Made by a program: the position numbers and the translations under genes. Below are positions 26,279 through 34,779 of a stretch of DNA of 64,000 nucleotides, one piece after another (within the stretch, counting starts at the first letter, position 1; the number at the start of each line of letters is the position of its first letter). Location: the NCBI RefSeq assembly GCF_036763085.1, contig NZ_JBAIYU010000010.1:744001-808000 (forward strand). The letters are read 5' to 3'. The notes below the pieces were generated by a model that made no database searches, had not been told where the DNA came from, and saw only the letters and a list, made by a program, of their open reading frames with translations. Origin of the DNA: JBAIYU01 sp036763085. Its GTDB lineage: Bacteria; Bacillota; Negativicutes; DSM-1736; Dendrosporobacteraceae.

Positions 26279-28102
26279 TCACACCTCTTTGCCGAGATAT
26301 GATAGTACTAGCCCTGTAGCTACAGCATTACGTGGTCCCTCAGTACCTCGGATATTTCCACGTCCACAAACTATTCCATACTCGGCAAGAGCGTCTGTGA
26401 CCATATCAGCTACCTCAAAATCCAGCGCTGATCCTCCTACCAAAACAACAAACTCGATATGCCGTATGTTTCCGGTAGGCGCGACCCGCGCCAACGACCG
26501 CAATGAATTTGTAACAAAGACCCGTTTTTTCGCTTCACGCCTCACATGGCGGATCTTATCCAGAGCATGATCTGTTGGAATCGGCAGCATACCGTCTTCT
26601 TTTAAAATTACCACTCGCGAAAATACTTCCGGCGGCAGATGCTTTTGATAAAACTTAACGGTACCATCCTCAAGTCTTACATGATATAGACTCTCAACTT
26701 TAGCTAACGGATATTTTTTTATATCTTCAGCTAAATCAAAATCATCTAAGCCAAGCTCAGAATTAATAAGCATTGTTACCATATCTCCAGCGCCGCCCAA
26801 ATGAATTGAGAAAACCCGCTCATCTCTAGTTATAATCGCGGCATCTGTCGAACCGCCGCCCATGTCCAAAATGGCGAGCGGTTTATCGGTGCCAGGAGTA
26901 GTCAGGGCGCCGCGTATCGCCATGTTTGCTTCTACGCCGGCTATAACTACCTTAACCCCTAAGCGTTCGGTGAGATCATTTGCAATTTGCTGCATAGGCA
27001 GCCGACTTGTTTTAACCATGGCGGCCAAGGCAACAGCGTTTTCCAGTGCAAATTCGCCAGCTAAACCACCTTGGACCTTTTGCGGTATAAATGTATCGAC
27101 CGCCAGTACATCCTGAATCTTCATATCAGAAAGAGGCTGAGCAGTAAGTTCGCTCATTACTTGCCTTACTCGCTCCAGCATGCCGCTTACATTTGTGCCA
27201 GCCTCACCTTGAACATCCAATATCGGCTGTACCCGCTCAACAGCCTCCATTATATTTACAGCACCAGCTTCCACATCAATATCAGCTTTGCCCTTCTGTC
27301 CGACAAGCGTGATGAAGCCAGCTGGAATTGCCCGTGCTTTGACATCTCCCTGAGGGGTTTTGACAACAACGGCCGACCGATTACCAATCAGTGCTCGGGC
27401 AATCGGAACTACCATTTTAGTCTCATCAGGGGTGAGGTTAAACACTGTTGCAATGCCATAAGGGTTAGAAAGCGTTTTGATTGTTTGACCGGCTTCAGCA
27501 ACTTCAACCGATGCCAGCATGCCAAGCGGTACCCGCTCGATAAGAGTAACCTCATCTACAATGGGTATTTTGACTTTGAGCCGATTGGCAATCAGCACTG
27601 CGTCATCCTGTTTAACTATTGCTCCCTGGATAATTATTCCGCGGTCAACTGCCTGATTAAGACTGCGGGCAGCATCCTCAAAATCGATGCCCTGAGGTAT
27701 GACACAAATAATCTTTTCGCCTGCTTTTATACTCGGCAAGTCAAAATATGAGACTGTTGTCCCCACACCTAAACCAATTCCGCCAGGAGTTGATGGATTA
27801 TGCCCAATCATTGTTGATTCAGTAATAATGGTTTCGGTTATGGTCTCCATAGCTAAATCGCCGATAACAGGAGTGGCTTCGTTAATACGTATTTCCGCTA
27901 GTTGGCTTAGGCTGACACCGGATTTTTTAAGCGCATCTTCCAAGGCTATTATGATTCCAGGTACGTTAGCCATGGTACCCTTAATACCGGTTGTTTTTAT
28001 AATACTGCTGGCTAAATATTCATCTACCTTTCCTTCCTGAATTCTAGCCAAACAAATTTCAGTCGTGGAGTTACCGATATCCACACCAGCGATTATTGGC
28101 AT
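26279..28102 (-). CDS. pduG: diol dehydratase reactivase large subunit
   Basis: A 607-residue ATPase of the actin/Hsp70 fold that releases inactivated cobalamin from the diol dehydratase. The phosphate-1 motif GVDIGNSTTEICLA opens the protein, and a second nucleotide motif LDMGGGSTDAAI is near residue 412. The length is exactly that of DdrA/PduG proteins. It starts 13 bases after pduE. Confidence 0.96.
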   Translation of the reverse strand: MPIIAGVDIGNSTTEICLARIQEGKVDEYLASSIIKTTGIKGTMANVPGIIIALEDALKKSGVSLSQLAEIRINEATPVIGDLAMETITETIITESTMIGHNPSTPGGIGLGVGTTVSYFDLPSIKAGEKIICVIPQGIDFEDAARSLNQAVDRGIIIQGAIVKQDDAVLIANRLKVKIPIVDEVTLIERVPLGMLASVEVAEAGQTIKTLSNPYGIATVFNLTPDETKMVVPIARALIGNRSAVVVKTPQGDVKARAIPAGFITLVGQKGKADIDVEAGAVNIMEAVERVQPILDVQGEAGTNVSGMLERVRQVMSELTAQPLSDMKIQDVLAVDTFIPQKVQGGLAGEFALENAVALAAMVKTSRLPMQQIANDLTERLGVKVVIAGVEANMAIRGALTTPGTDKPLAILDMGGGSTDAAIITRDERVFSIHLGGAGDMVTMLINSELGLDDFDLAEDIKKYPLAKVESLYHVRLEDGTVKFYQKHLPPEVFSRVVILKEDGMLPIPTDHALDKIRHVRREAKKRVFVTNSLRSLARVAPTGNIRHIEFVVLVGGSALDFEVADMVTDALAEYGIVCGRGNIRGTEGPRNAVATGLVLSYLGKEV

Positions 28103-28114
28103 TAGACTCCCACC

Positions 28115-28633
28115 CTACTCCGCTCTTAATCGATTGCGGCGTTCATACACTCCAGCAGCCTCACGGACAAAAGCAGCATTAATTTTAGCGTTATATTTGA
28201 ATTCCATTTCATCTGCAATAGCAAACAATTCCTGTTTAGTAGAACGATATGGGCGAAGAGCATTATAAATTTCTAGAATACGGTCATCTGGGATTGCTGT
28301 AAGTTCGGCAGCCCTCCTCAGGTTGTTAGCAAACTGATTACGTCCTACACCATCAGCAATTTCAGCCTGAAGTCTTAATGTTTCCGGGCTAATCCGAACA
28401 TCCTCAGGTTTAACTTCGCCTTTCAGAGCTTTCTCAAGGGTGATATCTGCCAGACTTTTACCGGTTGGGGTTCTTACAAGTTCAGGACGCTTGGCAGCTA
28501 ATGGGTAATCCTTATCCGGGCATAACCCCTTTGCTGCTGGAGCAGCTGAAACTGGGGCAGCACCTTGGGGTGACTTATACATTGTTTTTAATACTTCACG
28601 GATTATATCTTCCACTAATTGTTGTTGACTCAT
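28115..28633 (-). CDS. pduE: diol dehydratase small subunit
   Basis: A 172-residue gamma subunit of the B12-dependent diol dehydratase. The N-terminus (LVEDIIREVLKTMY) forms an amphipathic helix of the encapsulation type, followed by a flexible Ala/Pro linker. The rest has the family pattern DYPLAAKRPELVRTPTGKSL. It pairs with PduC and PduD to dehydrate 1,2-propanediol (and glycerol). The start follows a GGAGGTG site. Confidence 0.95.
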   Translation of the reverse strand: MSQQQLVEDIIREVLKTMYKSPQGAAPVSAAPAAKGLCPDKDYPLAAKRPELVRTPTGKSLADITLEKALKGEVKPEDVRISPETLRLQAEIADGVGRNQFANNLRRAAELTAIPDDRILEIYNALRPYRSTKQELFAIADEMEFKYNAKINAAFVREAAGVYERRNRLRAE

Positions 28634-28650
28634 TTGTCTTCACCTCCGCC

Positions 28651-29292
28651 CTAAAATTCAACGCTTAATTCCACAGGCTTAGCGCCGGGAACAACATGTT
28701 CGGTCTCTTTAATATGCAGTACTGCCGCCTTAGCTTGGAATTTCGGACGAGCCATCTGATCATTACGGGTAGGAACGGGTGTCGGCGACTCGCCTTTAGC
28801 ATATTTAGCTGCATTACGGCCGATAGCACGATATGCCTCTAGATCAAGAAGCGGTGATTGAGGGAACAACTCCAGATTGCTGAGCGGCGGTAAATCTTTC
28901 TGATGAATTACTGCCGTTCCGCGTGATTGAATACCGATAGCTATTCCCGATCCGCTTAGCTTCGTCGCATCATGGGCAGCAAATGCTACATCTGAAGTAC
29001 GAAGTACCCGGATAACCCTGGCACTTAGACCTTGCTCCTCAATACCTGCAATGATTTCTCTTAAAACATCGCTATGAGGAAGATTTACTATTGTTTTATT
29101 CTGATACTTACCAAAAGCCGGGGCTAGCGCAATTAATACTTCGTCCGCCTTTGTTCCAGGACGGGCTTCACCCTTTTCAACCAACTTAAGAGTGCGCCCT
29201 GCCACTGCAGCTTTAGCAGCTGCCTGGGGCTGTTCTACACTTTGCAGCACCTGCATTACTATCTCACGAATCATCTGTTCATTAATTTGCAT
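28651..29292 (-). CDS. pduD: diol dehydratase medium subunit
   Basis: A 213-residue beta subunit of the diol dehydratase. The first 20 residues (QMIREIVMQVLQSVE) form the targeting helix that brings the enzyme into the compartment. The B12-contacting region IGIQSRGTAVIHQKDLPPL is intact. The chosen ATG at 29292 is preferred over an earlier ATG that would lie inside pduC; AAAGGGG lies about ten bases upstream. Confidence 0.94.
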   Translation of the reverse strand: MQINEQMIREIVMQVLQSVEQPQAAAKAAVAGRTLKLVEKGEARPGTKADEVLIALAPAFGKYQNKTIVNLPHSDVLREIIAGIEEQGLSARVIRVLRTSDVAFAAHDATKLSGSGIAIGIQSRGTAVIHQKDLPPLSNLELFPQSPLLDLEAYRAIGRNAAKYAKGESPTPVPTRNDQMARPKFQAKAAVLHIKETEHVVPGAKPVELSVEF

Positions 29293-29314
29293 CACATTTA
29301 CACCCCTTTCTCTC

Positions 29315-30985
29315 TCAAACGTCAAAGTCAGATGGCTTAATTGCCTGACTTATTGTTTTAATTTCATTCCAGCGCTCTTCGCTTAAACGATAGCCTGTTC
29401 CAGGTCCGCGATAATCGTTGCGGCTGTTTACTGCGCTGATAACATTAAAATCTTTATCAAGAATAGCAGAGGTGTGGAGATAATCGCCGGATATACGTTG
29501 TTTTAAGAGATTTAAAACATTTTCGGCTAAATCGTTAAAGCCGTTTTTGGCTAATGCTTTAACAACGTCAAGACCTGTAATACCACGGTTCATCATATCT
29601 TGAGCCGCTTTAAGATCTTCGACAACATTACGGCCTGGCATATCTTTACTGCCATGAGCATAAGTAGCTGCTTCTACTTCGGCATCAGTTATAGCAGGGA
29701 AGCCTAACTCTTTAAATACAGCCTGAAGGGCTCTCGCAGCCTTATTGCGCACCGCAATAACTTCTTCTTCTGAGGCTGGGCGCAAACCGCCATCTACCTT
29801 TAAGTCGCGTTGGATAATATTCCAGTCGTCATAGTCGTCAACATCCCAGTTGGAGCCGGCAAACATATTGTCATAATTCGGAACGCCGCTGTAACCTGAA
29901 CAAATAAAGTCAGTTCCAGGCAGCATTTGCATTAATGTACGAGCAGTCCGGCGGATATCGGAATGTGTAAAGGTTTGGTCATTACTTGATGCAACTTCCA
30001 TATCAAGCATAGTTGTGCACAAGTTTTCAGCTAAAATGGCACGGATACCGGATGGTACAGCTGCTGGTACACCGACGCAGCTTACTGAACCATTTTGCAG
30101 ACCTTGTACACCAGCGCCTTTAGTAACCATTATGCAGCGGATTTCCAAGTACAACATTGACTTGCCCTCAGCATAGCCCATTTGCACTTCCGAACCAGTA
30201 CCTGAAGTAAAACGCATTTTTAAGCCGCGTGACGCGTAGGCTGAAGCTAAGAACGCCTTAGACCAAGGAGTATCATCTCCATCAACGAATACGTTTTCAG
30301 TACCATATACTGAGATTGTTTCAGCATAAGCAGTGATTCCTCGCATACCAAGCTGAAGTTCTGTGGCTTCTTCCAGTGCGCATTGGATTAGAGTTCCACG
30401 TCGGCCGGTCTGGCCACCGATTAGCAGAGCAAGCGCATTAAACGGTGCATAGCGGACAACAGCTACTGTTGTTTCCATTTCATCAAAACCGCGCATTGCG
30501 GCTTCCGCACCATCAGCAGCTATAAGCACAGGGTTATCGTTGACGTTTGTAATATGGCATTGATTTGAAGGTATCTTACGAGCACGCATTTTCTGAAGTG
30601 CCATCATCATTTCAACAACATTCATCGTTTCCAGCACGGCGACTATTTTAGCTGGAGTAAGGCCACGAACTAAGCGGACAATTTCGTCGCGCGAAACATT
30701 AACATCAACAAGCATTTTTGCAATGGCTGTGTCTTCCATCGCCATAGCCTTCTCAGTTACTTGCACATCTATCGCGTAATCAGCAATAAACTGATCAATA
30801 AAGTCAAAACGGTCTCTTGGAATACCGTCCATTTCAACAACTTTACCGTTTTGAACTTTGATACTTGGTGTCGGGTCGTTGGGGCTGCCCATTGCTATAA
30901 GGCCAACCTCCGGCCACTCGACTACGAATCCGTCCTGGTTCACAGGGCGGGCTGCTAGCACTTCAAATCTTTTTTGTCTTTTCAT
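29315..30985 (-). CDS. pduC: diol dehydratase large (catalytic) subunit
   Basis: The 556-residue alpha subunit, a TIM-barrel radical enzyme that binds adenosylcobalamin and substrate. Its length is close to the 554 residues of Klebsiella and Salmonella PduC, and the start KRFEVLAARPVNQDGFV is the family start. A glycerol dehydratase of the same family cannot be excluded by sequence inspection alone, but the pdu-type compartment favours propanediol. It is followed by pduD with 22 bases between, and preceded by pduB. Confidence 0.96.
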   Translation of the reverse strand: MKRQKRFEVLAARPVNQDGFVVEWPEVGLIAMGSPNDPTPSIKVQNGKVVEMDGIPRDRFDFIDQFIADYAIDVQVTEKAMAMEDTAIAKMLVDVNVSRDEIVRLVRGLTPAKIVAVLETMNVVEMMMALQKMRARKIPSNQCHITNVNDNPVLIAADGAEAAMRGFDEMETTVAVVRYAPFNALALLIGGQTGRRGTLIQCALEEATELQLGMRGITAYAETISVYGTENVFVDGDDTPWSKAFLASAYASRGLKMRFTSGTGSEVQMGYAEGKSMLYLEIRCIMVTKGAGVQGLQNGSVSCVGVPAAVPSGIRAILAENLCTTMLDMEVASSNDQTFTHSDIRRTARTLMQMLPGTDFICSGYSGVPNYDNMFAGSNWDVDDYDDWNIIQRDLKVDGGLRPASEEEVIAVRNKAARALQAVFKELGFPAITDAEVEAATYAHGSKDMPGRNVVEDLKAAQDMMNRGITGLDVVKALAKNGFNDLAENVLNLLKQRISGDYLHTSAILDKDFNVISAVNSRNDYRGPGTGYRLSEERWNEIKTISQAIKPSDFDV

Positions 30986-31006
30986 TGTTTCTCCCCTCCC
31001 CGCCTT

Positions 31007-31792
31007 TTAGATGTAAGGTTTAGTAACAGATGGAGCCGGACCAGCCATAGATTCTAACAATTTCTTGCCCATTTCTCTCGCCGCAATTACTGACTGGCGA
31101 ACAGCACCGGAATCCCCAGTAACCATAATAATTACCTCATTGGAATAACTGGTTCCACTCGCTGGGCTGGCGTAACCTACGACTTCAACATTAGCGGTTT
31201 TGACTGCGACATCGGACATCAGCACACCTATAGCTGCTGGTGCGCCTACGATAAGACCAAAAGCTTTGCCGATAGGCGCGCCGAAGGCTTTATTGATAGC
31301 ATAGCTTGCGCGAGCTGTATATTGTAATTCCAAGTGTCCAGCATCATTGGCATATACATCGCCAAAGGTACGGTCAAGTTCTTTAAGAGCAACCTCAATA
31401 GCACGTCGGGCATCAGAAACTTCTTCAGCACCGAAGATAATCAAGCAGCCGTGACCTGCACCGCCTTTAGTATCGCGAGCTAGTTCAATTGAAACGATTT
31501 CAGTATTAGTAGCTTTCACGGCCTCGTCGGCTGCCATAATGTGAGGACCAGCCCCTGTTCGAGCGCCAAGAATACCGATTGACCGATATTTAGGATCAAG
31601 TTTCATTTTTTCATGGAGAATTGGATCAACGTTAGCAATAACTAAGCCAATAGTATCTCCGATAGCTGTACCGACGAATTCTGTAACTCCAGGATTAATA
31701 GCCTTAGGAGCCTCTTGAGTTGCAGGCGCGGATTGGCTTTCCATCCGCTTTTTAATTTCTTCCATCACCTTATCAATAAGCTGTTCTTGCAT
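31007..31792 (-). CDS. pduB: trimeric shell protein PduB
   Basis: A 261-residue tandem BMC-domain protein that forms trimers in the shell. An N-terminal extension of about 35 residues (LIDKVMEEIKKRM, then Ala/Pro-rich) precedes the first BMC domain; in Salmonella this extension helps connect shell and core. The two domains start near residues 45 and 155. The ATG follows GGAGGTGG. It lies between pduA and pduC. Confidence 0.95.
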   Translation of the reverse strand: MQEQLIDKVMEEIKKRMESQSAPATQEAPKAINPGVTEFVGTAIGDTIGLVIANVDPILHEKMKLDPKYRSIGILGARTGAGPHIMAADEAVKATNTEIVSIELARDTKGGAGHGCLIIFGAEEVSDARRAIEVALKELDRTFGDVYANDAGHLELQYTARASYAINKAFGAPIGKAFGLIVGAPAAIGVLMSDVAVKTANVEVVGYASPASGTSYSNEVIIMVTGDSGAVRQSVIAAREMGKKLLESMAGPAPSVTKPYI

Positions 31793-31817
31793 AATAACTC
31801 CACCTCCAAATTATTAC

Positions 31818-32093
31818 CTATTTAATTTTAGGAAGGATTTTTTCCACATCCATGTGAGGACGAGGAATAACATGAACAGAAACTACTTCGCCAACATTTC
31901 GTGCTGCAGCTGCTCCGGCATCTGTCGCCGCTTTGATCGCCCCTACATCGCCACGCACCATAACGGTTACCAAACCTGAACCGATTTTTTCATAGCCGAC
32001 AAGAATAACATTAGCTGCTTTTACCATCGCATCAGCTGCTTCAATTGCTCCTACCAGACCTTTCGTTTCAACCATACCCAAGGCTTCACTCAT
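31818..32093 (-). CDS. pduA: hexameric BMC shell protein PduA
   Basis: A 91-residue single BMC-domain protein, the main facet protein with a pore for propanediol. The pore loop KIGSGLV is present. It is nearly the same as PduJ at 24944. The ATG at 32093 follows GGGGGG at seven bases and overlaps the last bases of pduV, showing translational coupling. It starts the A-B-C-D-E core block. Confidence 0.95.
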   Translation of the reverse strand: MSEALGMVETKGLVGAIEAADAMVKAANVILVGYEKIGSGLVTVMVRGDVGAIKAATDAGAAAARNVGEVVSVHVIPRPHMDVEKILPKIK

Positions 32094-32532
32094 ACTTGCA
32101 CCCCCCTTCAACTAAATAATTGGATAGCTCAATAAGGCCTTCACCAGTAATTGCCGATACAAAAAAAATCGGCCGCGTCACTCCAACTTCTCTCAGGCAC
32201 TCTTGTGCCTTCTCTCTATTGGCATGTGGTAAATCAATTTTAGTAACTACCCCAACTAATGGGCGGGAAAACATTCCGGCAAAACCTGGCGGCAAAGTTG
32301 GCCGACAGTCGGCCGCATCCTGAACAATAAGTACAACCTCAGCTTCTACCGCGGTTACTAAAAGTGCTGAATAAAATCGAGGAATTTGGCAGTACTCACC
32401 AGGTGTATCAATTGCCCCATCATAAAAGCAGATACTGTTTGTTTTGCCTGCTTTAGAATCATCCTGATTCAGAGCCTTAATTAAAGAGGTCTTGCCTGCC
32501 CCAACTGGTCCAACTAGCATAACCTTCTTCAT
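32086..32532 (-). CDS. pduV: small Ras-like GTPase PduV (EutP family)
   Basis: A 148-residue P-loop GTPase. The Walker A motif GPVGAGKTS is near residue 8, the switch II region reads DTPGEY, and the base-specifying motif is TKID. In Salmonella, PduV associates with the outside of the compartment and may affect its movement; EutP relatives have kinase-like activity in some species. It begins one base after pduU and overlaps pduA by eight bases. Confidence 0.92.
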   Translation of the reverse strand: MKKVMLVGPVGAGKTSLIKALNQDDSKAGKTNSICFYDGAIDTPGEYCQIPRFYSALLVTAVEAEVVLIVQDAADCRPTLPPGFAGMFSRPLVGVVTKIDLPHANREKAQECLREVGVTRPIFFVSAITGEGLIELSNYLVEGGCKYE

Positions 32533-32533
32533 A

Positions 32534-32875
32534 TTACGACCTAGTAAGCTTGGCGCCGGTAAAGCCTAAGCCATTCGACAATACGTTGATTACCTGTCCT
32601 AGAGCGGCTTCAATAGCTGATACAGGACCAGTAATAACTAGTGACCCAGTAAAGCGATCCATAAAGCCGATTTGGACATTTGCTGTTTTAGTTGCCACAT
32701 CGGCAGCAATTATCGCAGCTTCACAAGGGGTAATCGTTAATATTCCAATAGCTGAACTGTTTGCAAGCCCTAATTTTTCACACAGTTCTTTCTTAGGGTT
32801 GGCAATCAGATGGGCCAAAGTTACTTGTTTGCCAGGTACATATTCCTGTACTACTCTTGGCTTATCTGGAGTCAT
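32534..32875 (-). CDS. pduU: shell protein PduU (permuted BMC domain)
   Basis: A 113-residue (with start) BMC protein of the circularly permuted PduU/EutS class. An N-terminal stretch (VVQEYVPGKQVTLAHLIANP) forms the beta-barrel that plugs the pore in this class, then the permuted BMC domain follows. GAGG lies seven bases before the ATG at 32875. It is the first gene of the pdu operon in this genome, whereas U and V are late genes in Salmonella. Confidence 0.93.
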   Translation of the reverse strand: MTPDKPRVVQEYVPGKQVTLAHLIANPKKELCEKLGLANSSAIGILTITPCEAAIIAADVATKTANVQIGFMDRFTGSLVITGPVSAIEAALGQVINVLSNGLGFTGAKLTRS

Positions 32876-32981
32876 GCCATTACCTCGCAATCTTCAAAAT
32901 GTTCTGTATTAATAAAATATGCTTGTTTTCCTTTTATACCTTGAGTAGATATTGCGTACTAGCTGTACTTATTTGCCTGCA

Positions 32982-33020
32982 AAAAATAGGGACTGCCCCC
33001 AATGGGCAGTCCCTATTTTT
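32982..33020. terminator. 17-bp inverted repeat between the two-component genes and pduU
   Basis: AAAAATAGGGACTGCCC (32982-32998) and GGGCAGTCCCTATTTTT (33004-33020) are perfect complements with a 5-base loop; T runs flank both sides, so it could terminate on either strand. It insulates the regulator genes from the pdu operon. Between it and pduU (32876-32981) only weak promoter-like boxes are seen, consistent with an activator-dependent promoter. Confidence 0.75.
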
Positions 33021-33069
33021 GCTATGGAAGTTTATTGCTGATTTATATTGCACCTGTGCTATTGAAAGC

Positions 33070-33100
33070 AAAAAAAGACTGTATAATTACAGTCCTTTAA
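33070..33100 (-). terminator. terminator after the response regulator gene
   Basis: A short stem GACTGTA/TACAGTC (33077-33083 with 33088-33094) and a 4-base loop are followed on the minus strand by a run of seven T. It lies about 30 bases after the stop of the response regulator. Confidence 0.7.
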
Positions 33101-33130
33101 TATTATGCGTACGCACCAGGTCGCGGACTA

Positions 33131-34753
33131 TTATTCTTTATGACTAATTTTACGCAGTTCATTACGATACTGATTAGGAGTCATGCCAACCTCCTGCCGG
33201 AATACACGACAGAAATAACTTGCATCATGATAACCCGACTCGGCGGCAACACGTACAATTGTATGTTCATGGCATTGCAGCATTGACTTTGCTTTATCCA
33301 CTCTGGCTTTAGTTAGAAATTCAACAAAATTGCAGCCTTTCTCCTGTTTGAATAGCCGACTGAAATAAAATGGGCTTAAATGCACAGATTGTGCTACTTC
33401 TTCTAAAGATATGTTTTTATGGCAATTTTTCACTATATATTCGCTAGCCTTATTTACTACCCTTGTATTCATGCCTCCACGGTTTTCTAGCATATTATCA
33501 AGAAAACTATCCAAAGAGTCAAACATCCATCGATAAACCTGGTCTTTTGTGCCGCACTGGATTAAACGACTTATATGGTCAAAATTAAGCAATGTCAGCT
33601 GCTCTAAATTGGCGCCGCCCTCGATGGCAGATCTAGATAATACTATAAGAAGCTCCAGCACTGAAGCTTTTATTGTATCTATACTGCTGCATTTTGAGAA
33701 TATCTCATCTAGGAGCTTAGCAAGCGATTCTTTCGCCTGCCTCCGATCACCGCAGCGAACTCGGTCAACCACAGTGCGTTCATTCTGAAATGGATAGCGA
33801 AATGGCTGCCCACTAAGATGAGGGATATCTTCGATATGAATAATCTGGTTATCTCCTAAATAGAAGCGTTGGCGCTGTGCACTTAATGCTTCTAAATATG
33901 ATTTATGGAAATCTCTTGGATCGCTGTAATATCGGCCTATGCCAATGGTAACGCTTATGCCCATCGTACTAGAAACAGTTTTCCGAATGCTGTTTGCAAT
34001 ATTCAGCGCATCTGTTTTAACCAGGCTCGCCTCTTTTATATCACTGCCGATTATTATTATTATATTATCACTGCTAAACGGAGTCACCAGAGTACTCGGA
34101 CCGGCTATCTCGGAAGCAATCTCATAAAGCTGTTGTTTTACCAATTGTTTTTTAAATTCTGGTTCACTTTGAGTCAACTGCTTAAAATTATCAACATCCA
34201 GCACCATAACAATTCCCGATTTTACTTCTAACCCTAGGAAAGCAGCACGCTCGTAAAAGTGTTCCAGCTCGGTTATACCGCCTGATATCAGGTCCTGTAT
34301 AAAAGACATTTTTATATACGGCGCTGCTTCCTGCAAACTTTTGCGCATTTGCTTGTCTTCTTTAATGCGTTCTTTTGCTTGCTTTACATCCTCAGCAACA
34401 GCCTGAAGAGCTTTGATTAAATCTTCTGGACGCAACGGTTTAAGAAGATACTCAACAGCACCTAGCTTTAGTGCCTGCTTAGCATATTCAAACTCATCAA
34501 AAGCCGTTAGCATTATGATTTTTGCATCCGGCAAAATTGCTCTAATAGCTTTTGCCGCCTCTAAACCATTCATTTCCGGCATTCTTATATCTAAAAGCAC
34601 AATATCTGGTTTTTGCTGTGATGCTTCGCGAATGGCGGTTGCTCCATCACCAGCTTCACCGATTATGTCAATGCAGGGACAATGCCTTGTTATGATATAA
34701 CGCAAAGCTTGCCGTTCGAGTTGTTCATCATCTGCTATTAACAATGTAATCAT
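33131..34753 (-). CDS. response regulator with AraC-type DNA-binding domain (YesN-like)
   Basis: A 540-residue regulator. The receiver domain (1-120) has the acidic pocket DDE at 8-10 and the phosphorylation site Asp55 in VLLDIRMPEMNG. A long middle region of the YesN type follows. The AraC-type double helix-turn-helix is at about 430-535 (ISLEEVAQSVHLSPFYFSRLFK and the later GYHDASYFCRVFR). It is paired with the PocR-domain kinase 26 bases upstream. It probably activates the pdu operon that begins 250 bases downstream. Confidence 0.93.
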   Translation of the reverse strand: MITLLIADDEQLERQALRYIITRHCPCIDIIGEAGDGATAIREASQQKPDIVLLDIRMPEMNGLEAAKAIRAILPDAKIIMLTAFDEFEYAKQALKLGAVEYLLKPLRPEDLIKALQAVAEDVKQAKERIKEDKQMRKSLQEAAPYIKMSFIQDLISGGITELEHFYERAAFLGLEVKSGIVMVLDVDNFKQLTQSEPEFKKQLVKQQLYEIASEIAGPSTLVTPFSSDNIIIIIGSDIKEASLVKTDALNIANSIRKTVSSTMGISVTIGIGRYYSDPRDFHKSYLEALSAQRQRFYLGDNQIIHIEDIPHLSGQPFRYPFQNERTVVDRVRCGDRRQAKESLAKLLDEIFSKCSSIDTIKASVLELLIVLSRSAIEGGANLEQLTLLNFDHISRLIQCGTKDQVYRWMFDSLDSFLDNMLENRGGMNTRVVNKASEYIVKNCHKNISLEEVAQSVHLSPFYFSRLFKQEKGCNFVEFLTKARVDKAKSMLQCHEHTIVRVAAESGYHDASYFCRVFRQEVGMTPNQYRNELRKISHKE

Positions 34754-34779
34754 ATATTAACTTCTCCTTTGGCATTATA

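Noticed and set aside
27071..27751. 226-codon open frame on the plus strand inside pduG
   Set aside because: Antisense to pduG, whose full-length sequence and motifs are intact; no known domain.
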